From the NCBI GenBank assembly GCA_913061425.1, contig CAJXUO010000001.1, positions 1 through 19,441 on the forward strand: 19,441 nt of DNA, written 5' to 3'. The notes beneath the pieces are model-generated. The model made no database searches. It was not told where the DNA came from and saw only the letters and a program-made list of their open reading frames with translations. This stretch comes from an uncultured Lutibacter sp. (GTDB lineage Bacteria; Bacteroidota; Bacteroidia; Flavobacteriales; Flavobacteriaceae). The translations under genes were made by a program, and so were the position numbers. Of the stretch, positions 14,261 to 19,441 are shown piece after piece (within the stretch, counting starts at the first letter, position 1; each line of letters opens with the position of its first letter).

Positions 14261-16876
14261 TAAACTCGTTTCTAAAGTTTCAATTTTTGCCAAAGCATCT
14301 GCTTCCTTTTTACGTTCATTCGTAATAACTTGATCTGGAGCATTATTAACAAATCGTTCGTTAGATAATTTTTTCTGCACAGACATTAAAAAACCTTTGG
14401 TGTATTTCAACTCTTCTTCCAATTTCTCTTTCTCTGCAACCACATCAATTTCGTCACCAAAAGGAATAAAATACTCATTAGACTTTACTCTAAAACTAAG
14501 TGCTCCTTCAACTTTAGAATCAACATAATTTACATCGGTTAAGTTTCCTAACTTCTGAATCACTGAATCAAAATTAGAATTTAATTTCTCATTATTCAAT
14601 ACCGAAAAACCAATTGCATTTTTAAACGCAATATTTTTATCTTTACGTATTGCACGAATTCCTGAAATTACTTCTGCAGCAACTGAAAACTCTTCAATAA
14701 TTGAATTATTGATTGTTTCCGCTTTTGGATATGTAGAAATAATCAAGGCTTCTTCAGGTGTTCTTTCAGAAATATAATGCCAAATTTCTTCAGTTAAAAA
14801 TGGCATAAATGGATGTAATACTTTTAAATTATCTTCCAATATCTCTATAACTGCATTATAAGTCTTACTATCAATTGGCTGTTGATATTCTGGCTTTATC
14901 ATCTCCAAGAACCATGAAGAATAATCATCCCATAACAACTTATAGATATTTAATAAGGCTTCACTAATTCTGAATTTCTCAAAAGAAGCATCAATACTCT
15001 TTAACGTTTCTTGAAATTTAGATCTATACCATTCTATCGCAATTTTTGAAGATTCTGGTTGCTCAATAGATTCAGAAATTTCCCAACCTTTAACCAATCT
15101 AAATCCGTTCCAAATTTTATTAGAAAAATTTCTTCCTTGTTCACACAAAGACTCATCAAATGGTAAATCATTTCCTGCAGGCGAACTCATTAACATCCCT
15201 ACACGAACTCCATCAGCACCATATTTCTCAATCAATTTAATTGGATCAGGAGAATTTCCTAAAGACTTAGACATTTTACGCCCTTGCTTATCTCTTACAA
15301 TACCTGTGTAATAAACATTCTTAAACGGTAACTCACCTTTATACTCATAACCTGCAATAATCATTCTTGCAACCCAAAAAAACATGATTTCTGGTGCAGT
15401 TACTATATCATTGGTAGGATAGTAATAATTTATTTCTTCATTGTCAGGATTATTGATTCCGTCAAAAACTGACATTGGCCATAACCAAGCTGAAAACCAA
15501 GTATCTAAAACGTCTGGATCTTGAGTTAAGTCAGATGCTGTTAGTGAAGTGTTTCCTGTTTTTTCTTTTGCGTTTATTAATGCTTCCTCAATATCTTCTC
15601 CTACTACAAAATCATTTACTCCATCTCCATAAAAATATGCTGGAATTTGATGTCCCCACCATAACTGACGAGAAATATTCCAATCTCTCACATTCTCCAT
15701 CCAATTTCTATAAGAATTTTTGAATTTTGCTGGGTGAAATTGAATATCATCATTCATAACATGCTCTAAAGCAGGTTTTGCTAAATCTTCCATTTTCAAG
15801 AACCATTGAGCAGAGATTTTTGGCTCTATAACTGCATTTGTTCTTTCTGAAGTTCCCACTTTATGAGTTATTGGTTCAACTTTAACCAATATTCCCATAT
15901 CTTCTAACTCTTGTGCTACGTCTTTTCTTGCAACAACTCTATCTTTTCCTTTATGATGTAATCCTAATTCATTTAAAGTGGCATCATCATTTAAAATATC
16001 AATAACATTTAATTGATGGCGATCACCAATTTCTTTGTCATTCATATCATGTGCTGGCGTAATTTTCAAACAACCTGTACCAAACTCAATATCTACATAA
16101 TCATCTTCAATAATTGGCACTAATCTATTACAAATAGGAACAATTACATTTTTCCCAACTAAATGCTTAAAACGATCATCATTAGGGTTTACACAAATTG
16201 CAGTATCCCCTAAAATTGTTTCAGGACGTGTTGTAGCGATTGTAATATATTCATCAGAATTTTCTATCTGATACTTTACATAATATAATTTATCTGTTCT
16301 TTCAACATGAATAACTTCTTCGTCAGACAATGTTGTTTTGGCTTCAGGATCCCAATTTACCATTCTATAACCACGATAAATCAATCCTTTTTCATGTAAA
16401 TCTAAAAAGGTTTTTATAACCGATTCAGACAAATCATCATCCATGGTAAACTTTGTACGTTCCCAATCACAAGAAGCACCTAATTTCTTTAACTGCTCAA
16501 GAATAATTCCGCCATGTTTATGCGTCCAATCCCAAGCGTGACCTAAAAATTCTTTTCTTGTTAAATCTGCTTTATTTATTCCTTCTTCTTTTAATTTAGC
16601 AACAACCTTTGCTTCTGTAGCAATTGATGCATGATCAGTACCTGGAACCCAACAAGCGTTATAACCATTCAATCTTGCACGGCGAATTAACACATCTTGA
16701 ATTGTATTATTCAACATATGTCCCATGTGTAGAACACCTGTAACATTTGGTGGTGGAATTACAATTGTATACGCCTCTTTTTCATTTGGTTTTGAATGAA
16801 AATAATCATGTTGTATCCAGTAGTCATACCACTTTTTTTCAACTTCTATAGGGCTATATTTTGCAGGAATATTCAT
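14246..16876 (-). CDS. valS: Valine--tRNA ligase
   Basis: Class I aminoacyl-tRNA synthetase that charges tRNA-Val and edits mischarged threonine. From the ATG at 16876 the protein has 876 residues, the normal size. HMGH (50-53, the HIGH signature) follows PPPNVTGVL; the editing domain includes [12 protein letters not shown] and [13 protein letters not shown] is at 534-538 ([14 protein letters not shown]); then come the anticodon-binding helices and a C-terminal coiled coil ([14 protein letters not shown] onward) that contacts tRNA. A longer frame from TTG at 16909 would add 11 residues, but the promoter core at 16907-16914 overlaps that TTG, so the ATG giving [16 protein letters not shown] is preferred. 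Confidence 0.96.
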   Translation of the reverse strand: MNIPAKYSPIEVEKKWYDYWIQHDYFHSKPNEKEAYTIVIPPPNVTGVLHMGHMLNNTIQDVLIRRARLNGYNACWVPGTDHASIATEAKVVAKLKEEGINKADLTRKEFLGHAWDWTHKHGGIILEQLKKLGASCDWERTKFTMDDDLSESVIKTFLDLHEKGLIYRGYRMVNWDPEAKTTLSDEEVIHVERTDKLYYVKYQIENSDEYITIATTRPETILGDTAICVNPNDDRFKHLVGKNVIVPICNRLVPIIEDDYVDIEFGTGCLKITPAHDMNDKEIGDRHQLNVIDILNDDATLNELGLHHKGKDRVVARKDVAQELEDMGILVKVEPITHKVGTSERTNAVIEPKISAQWFLKMEDLAKPALEHVMNDDIQFHPAKFKNSYRNWMENVRDWNISRQLWWGHQIPAYFYGDGVNDFVVGEDIEEALINAKEKTGNTSLTASDLTQDPDVLDTWFSAWLWPMSVFDGINNPDNEEINYYYPTNDIVTAPEIMFFWVARMIIAGYEYKGELPFKNVYYTGIVRDKQGRKMSKSLGNSPDPIKLIEKYGADGVRVGMLMSSPAGNDLPFDESLCEQGRNFSNKIWNGFRLVKGWEISESIEQPESSKIAIEWYRSKFQETLKSIDASFEKFRISEALLNIYKLLWDDYSSWFLEMIKPEYQQPIDSKTYNAVIEILEDNLKVLHPFMPFLTEEIWHYISERTPEEALIISTYPKAETINNSIIEEFSVAAEVISGIRAIRKDKNIAFKNAIGFSVLNNEKLNSNFDSVIQKLGNLTDVNYVDSKVEGALSFRVKSNEYFIPFGDEIDVVAEKEKLEEELKYTKGFLMSVQKKLSNERFVNNAPDQVITNERKKEADALAKIETLETSLKSLG

Positions 16877-16906
16877 TTCGGTCTGATGTTTGCTATTAAC
16901 AAGATG

Positions 16907-16914
16907 CAAATGTA
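16907..16914 (-). promoter_or_regulatory. Promoter -7 element for valS
   Basis: On the minus strand, TACATTTG fits TAnnTTTG exactly. It lies about 30 bases before the valS ATG at 16876, giving a short leader of roughly 20-25 bases. No good TTG lies at the -33 position. It argues against the TTG start at 16909. Confidence 0.5.
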
Positions 16915-16942
16915 CAATTATAAGGTTTGATTGTAAAACATT

Positions 16943-16971
16943 TTGAAAACAAAAAAAAAGTACTAAATTTA
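16943..16971 (+). promoter_or_regulatory. Promoter of the DUF1573 gene
   Basis: TTG at 16943-16945 and TAAATTTA at 16964-16971 are 18 bases apart, close to the flavobacterial TTG / TAnnTTTG arrangement with one mismatch in the -7 box. The ATG follows 20 bases later. With the valS element it forms a compact divergent promoter pair. Confidence 0.5.
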
Positions 16972-16991
16972 CAGTCTTAAATAACCCAATT

Positions 16992-17429
16992 ATGAAAAAA
17001 ATAGCGCTATTATTATTTGTAAGTGTATTTACACTTTCAATGAACGCACAAGAAGAAACAGTAAAAGTTGAAGGTCCAGTTTTTGAATTTGAAACTGAAA
17101 CTATAGACTACGGAAAAATAGAAAAAGATTCTGATGGTCTTCGAGCATTTGTATTTACAAATATTGGAAACCAACCATTGGTTATCAATCAAGTTAAAGG
17201 TAGTTGTGGATGTACAGTCCCAACCAAACCTGAAGATCCAATTATGCCAGGAGAAAAAGGTGAAATAAAAGTAAAATACGCAACAAATAGAGTTGGTGGT
17301 TTTTCTAAAACAGTTACAATAACATCTAATGCTACTGAAGCAAGAAAAGTTATTAGAATTAAAGGAATTGTTTTAAAAGCTGATACTGGTAGTGTTGTAG
17401 AAAAAGAAAAAGCGGTAATCTCTTATTAA
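16992..17429 (+). CDS. DUF1573 domain-containing exported protein
   Basis: A 145-residue protein of unknown role. The signal peptide [20 protein letters not shown] is followed by one DUF1573 domain, an immunoglobulin-like ASPM-SPD-2-Hydin relative common in Bacteroidota: [37 protein letters not shown], then [15 protein letters not shown] and KTVTITSNA. The SCGCT motif is the hallmark; its two cysteines are the only ones outside the signal peptide. It is probably periplasmic or surface-exposed. It stands alone between its own promoter and a strong terminator. Confidence 0.92.
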   Translation: MKKIALLLFVSVFTLSMNAQEETVKVEGPVFEFETETIDYGKIEKDSDGLRAFVFTNIGNQPLVINQVKGSCGCTVPTKPEDPIMPGEKGEIKVKYATNRVGGFSKTVTITSNATEARKVIRIKGIVLKADTGSVVEKEKAVISY

Positions 17430-17450
17430 TTTTACAATTATACTTTACAT

Positions 17451-17480
17451 AAAAAAGCACTTCTGATGAAGTGCTTTTTT
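17451..17480. terminator. Terminator after the DUF1573 gene
   Basis: A perfect 13-bp stem (17451-17463 with 17468-17480; AAAAAAGCACTTC and its complement) with loop TGAT ends in a T run. It begins 21 bases after the stop codon. The A run on the 5' side makes it usable in both directions, though no minus-strand gene approaches from the right. Confidence 0.9.
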
Positions 17481-17587
17481 ATTTTAGACCAGTTTACAGA
17501 GATACAATTATGTTTAATAATCTAAAATAATTACGCGAATTTTAACCTTTATAAATTCACTTAAAAAAAAACATAAATCTCTCAATT

Positions 17588-17595
17588 TATTTTTG
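17588..17595 (+). promoter_or_regulatory. Promoter -7 element for the aminotransferase-murB operon
   Basis: TATTTTTG matches TAnnTTTG exactly and lies 25 bases before the ATG at 17621. It is the same octamer, followed by CAAA, as in front of rlmD. No convincing TTG -33 element is seen upstream. Confidence 0.5.
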
Positions 17596-17620
17596 CAAAT
17601 TTGTCTTTAAATAATTTACA

Positions 17621-18811
17621 ATGCCACAGATATCTTCAAAAGGGCAATCGATGCCTGAATCACCAATAAGAAAGTTAGTTCCTTATGCTGAAAAGGCTAT
17701 TAAACAAGGGAAAACTATATATCATTTAAACATTGGGCAACCAGATATTAAAACTCCAGAAATTGCTTTAGATGCCGTGTCTTCGCATTCATTAAAAATT
17801 ATTGCATATACAAGGTCTGAAGGCTCTGAAAAATATAGAACTAAAATCGCAAAGTATTATAGCAAACATGATATCCATGTGAATCATGATGATATTATTG
17901 TGACTACAGGAGGAAGTGAAGCTTTACTTTTTGCATTTGGTACAGTTATGGATGTTGATGATGAAGTAATTATCCCTGAACCTTTTTATGCCAATTATAA
18001 TGGTTTTTCAACTGCTTCAGGAGTTAAAATTGTACCTGTTAATTCTAAAATAGAAGATAATTTTGCATTACCTCCAATTGAAGAGTTTGAAAAATTAATT
18101 ACTGATAAGACCAAAGCCATATTGATCTGTAATCCTGGAAATCCTACAGGATACTTATATAGTAAGGATGAAATAAAAAAACTTGCCCAAATAGTTAAGA
18201 AACATGATTTGTTTCTAATTGCAGATGAAGTATACAGAGAGTTTGCTTATGATGGAGTTGAGCATTACTCAATTTTACAAGAAGAAGGCTTAAATGACAA
18301 TGCTATTATTATTGATTCTGTTTCAAAAAGATACAGTATGTGTGGCGCAAGAATTGGCTGTTTAGTCACTAGAAATAAAGAAGTTGTAAAAATTGCTTTA
18401 AAATTTGCTCAAGCTCGTTTAAGCCCTCCAACATTAGCTCAGATTGCTTCTGAAGCAGCACTTGACACTCCTCAAAGTTATTTTGATGAAGTGAAAGAAG
18501 AATATGTGAAAAGAAGAAATACACTAATTGAAGGATTACAAAAAATTGATGGTGTTAAAGTTGGTATACCTAAAGGTGCATTTTACTGTATCGTAGAATT
18601 ACCTGTTACAAACTCTGATAAATTTGCGCAGTGGTTATTAGAATCATTTGATGTAAATGGAGAAACAATTATGGTTGCTCCAGCTGCAGGATTTTATTCA
18701 ACTCCTGGTGTTGGATTAAACCAAATCAGAATTGCATATGTATTAAATGAAGCTAGTTTAAAAACGGCTGTCAATATTTTAAAAGAGGCTCTTAAAGTTT
18801 ATAAATATTAG
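17621..18811 (+). CDS. Class I/II PLP-dependent aminotransferase (aspartate aminotransferase-like)
   Basis: A 396-residue fold-type I aminotransferase. Motifs: LNIGQPDIKTP (36-46) for substrate binding, YTRSEGSEKYR (63-73), TTGGSEALLFAF (95-106) for the phosphate loop, NPGNPTG (171-177) with the cofactor-binding Asn174, ADEVY (201-205) with Asp202 and Tyr205, the Schiff-base lysine K236 in DSVSKRYSMCGARIG and phosphate-binding R244. It probably uses 2-oxoglutarate with aspartate or a related amino acid, but subgroup specificity cannot be read from these motifs. It overlaps murB by one base (TAGTG), so co-translation is likely. Confidence 0.9.
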   Translation: MPQISSKGQSMPESPIRKLVPYAEKAIKQGKTIYHLNIGQPDIKTPEIALDAVSSHSLKIIAYTRSEGSEKYRTKIAKYYSKHDIHVNHDDIIVTTGGSEALLFAFGTVMDVDDEVIIPEPFYANYNGFSTASGVKIVPVNSKIEDNFALPPIEEFEKLITDKTKAILICNPGNPTGYLYSKDEIKKLAQIVKKHDLFLIADEVYREFAYDGVEHYSILQEEGLNDNAIIIDSVSKRYSMCGARIGCLVTRNKEVVKIALKFAQARLSPPTLAQIASEAALDTPQSYFDEVKEEYVKRRNTLIEGLQKIDGVKVGIPKGAFYCIVELPVTNSDKFAQWLLESFDVNGETIMVAPAAGFYSTPGVGLNQIRIAYVLNEASLKTAVNILKEALKVYKY

Positions 18812-19441
18812 TGAGAATTGAACATAACATATCACTAAAACACTTTAATACATTCGGAATAGATGTTAATGCTAAGCGCTTTGTAAGTATTGAATCTATT
18901 GCCGATTTAAGAGAAATATTAGTAAAAGAAACTGACGTTTTTATTTTAAGCGGCGGAAGTAACCTACTGTTAACCAACGATATAAATAAACTAACTTTAC
19001 ACATAGTTTTAAAGGGAATTGCAGTAGTAAAAGAAACTAAAAACTACGCATATATTGAAGTAAAAGCAGGTGAAAACTGGCATGAATTCGTTTTATGGTG
19101 CATTGAAAACGATTTTGGAGGATTAGAAAACTTATCTTTAATTCCCGGAAATGTTGGCACAAGTCCTATGCAAAATATTGGCGCTTATGGAGTAGAAATC
19201 AAAGATACTTTTCACCAATTAGAAGCCATCGAAATTGAGAATGGAAAACTACATACTTTTACAAATGAAGCGTGTAATTTTGGATATCGAAATTCTGTTT
19301 TTAAAAATGAGTTAAAAGGGAAGTTCATTATTACTTCTGTTATTTTTAAACTGACTAAAAAAAATCACGAACTCAATTATTCGTATGGAGCAATTCAAAG
19401 CGAATTAGAAAAAAGAGCGATTGAGAACCCTACAATCAAAG
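18811..19441 (+). CDS. murB: UDP-N-acetylmuramate dehydrogenase, N-terminal part (3' end outside window)
   Basis: FAD/NADPH enzyme that reduces UDP-GlcNAc-enolpyruvate to UDP-MurNAc in cytosolic peptidoglycan synthesis. The frame is open to the last base and gives 210 of the roughly 340 residues expected. Start GTG (18811) overlaps the aminotransferase TAG and yields VRIEHNISLKHFNTFGI, the normal family N terminus; no ATG is nearby in frame. FAD-binding features are ILSGGSNLLL (46-55) and IPGNVGTSPMQNIGAYGVEI, and the catalytic serine lies in YRNSVFK. The last motif (CNFGYRNSVFK) fits the type I, E. coli-like MurB. Confidence 0.93.
   Translation, partial: MRIEHNISLKHFNTFGIDVNAKRFVSIESIADLREILVKETDVFILSGGSNLLLTNDINKLTLHIVLKGIAVVKETKNYAYIEVKAGENWHEFVLWCIENDFGGLENLSLIPGNVGTSPMQNIGAYGVEIKDTFHQLEAIEIENGKLHTFTNEACNFGYRNSVFKNELKGKFIITSVIFKLTKKNHELNYSYGAIQSELEKRAIENPTIK

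Noticed and set aside
1..19441. Mobile elements, CRISPR arrays, tRNA or rRNA genes, toxin-antitoxin or defence systems
   Set aside because: No transposase, integrase, spaced repeats, cloverleaf or nuclease motifs were found on either strand; gene content is chromosomal housekeeping plus envelope proteins.

Overview
The window is about 30% G+C chromosomal DNA that looks like a member of the Flavobacteriaceae (Bacteroidota), probably a marine or free-living one. The evidence is a type IX secretion (T9SS) C-terminal sorting domain, DUF6452 and DUF6048 proteins behind rlmD, lysine-rich signal peptides ending in NAQ, A-rich leaders instead of Shine-Dalgarno sites, and promoter cores of the flavobacterial TAnnTTTG type. 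No rRNA, tRNA, CRISPR array, insertion sequence or phage gene was found.

Layout. Positions 1-1140 hold the 3' part of a ZnuD-like TonB-dependent receptor, closed by a strong hairpin terminator. Next is a small T9SS-exported adhesin-like gene with an in-frame TAG (1366-2217). It meets, tail to tail with no gap, a minus-strand pair: a UMF1-type MFS transporter and the L-2-hydroxyglutarate oxidase gene lhgO, which overlap by 11 bases. Upstream of that pair lies the wreck of an M48 metallopeptidase lipoprotein gene, with no start codon and no catalytic core. Then come msrB (lipoprotein methionine-R-sulfoxide reductase), a short relic of a DUF1572/DinB-like gene, and a near-perfect bidirectional terminator shared with convergent rocD (ornithine aminotransferase, minus strand). 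A 354-base gap separates rocD from the divergent operon rlmD - DUF6452 lipoprotein - DUF6048 outer-membrane-like protein.

From 10073 a tight plus-strand operon runs: 2-oxoglutarate/Fe(II) oxygenase of the isopenicillin N synthase family, SUI1/YciH translation factor, membrane-anchored alpha/beta hydrolase, nucleoside phosphorylase, and a solute-binding-protein fold without a signal peptide (Ca3427-like). A 51-residue lipoprotein gene follows. The gaps between the five main genes are 0, 5, 1 and 1 bases, so co-expression is very likely; a shared pathway is only an inference. It is the least explained part of the window. valS follows on the minus strand, divergent from a DUF1573 protein gene that ends at a strong terminator. 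The window closes with a class I aminotransferase gene overlapping murB by one base; murB runs off the end.

Most genes are ordinary housekeeping. The unusual points are three degraded genes within 4.4 kb (1366-5747), the acidic/histidine loop of the receptor, and the oxygenase-to-binding-protein operon.
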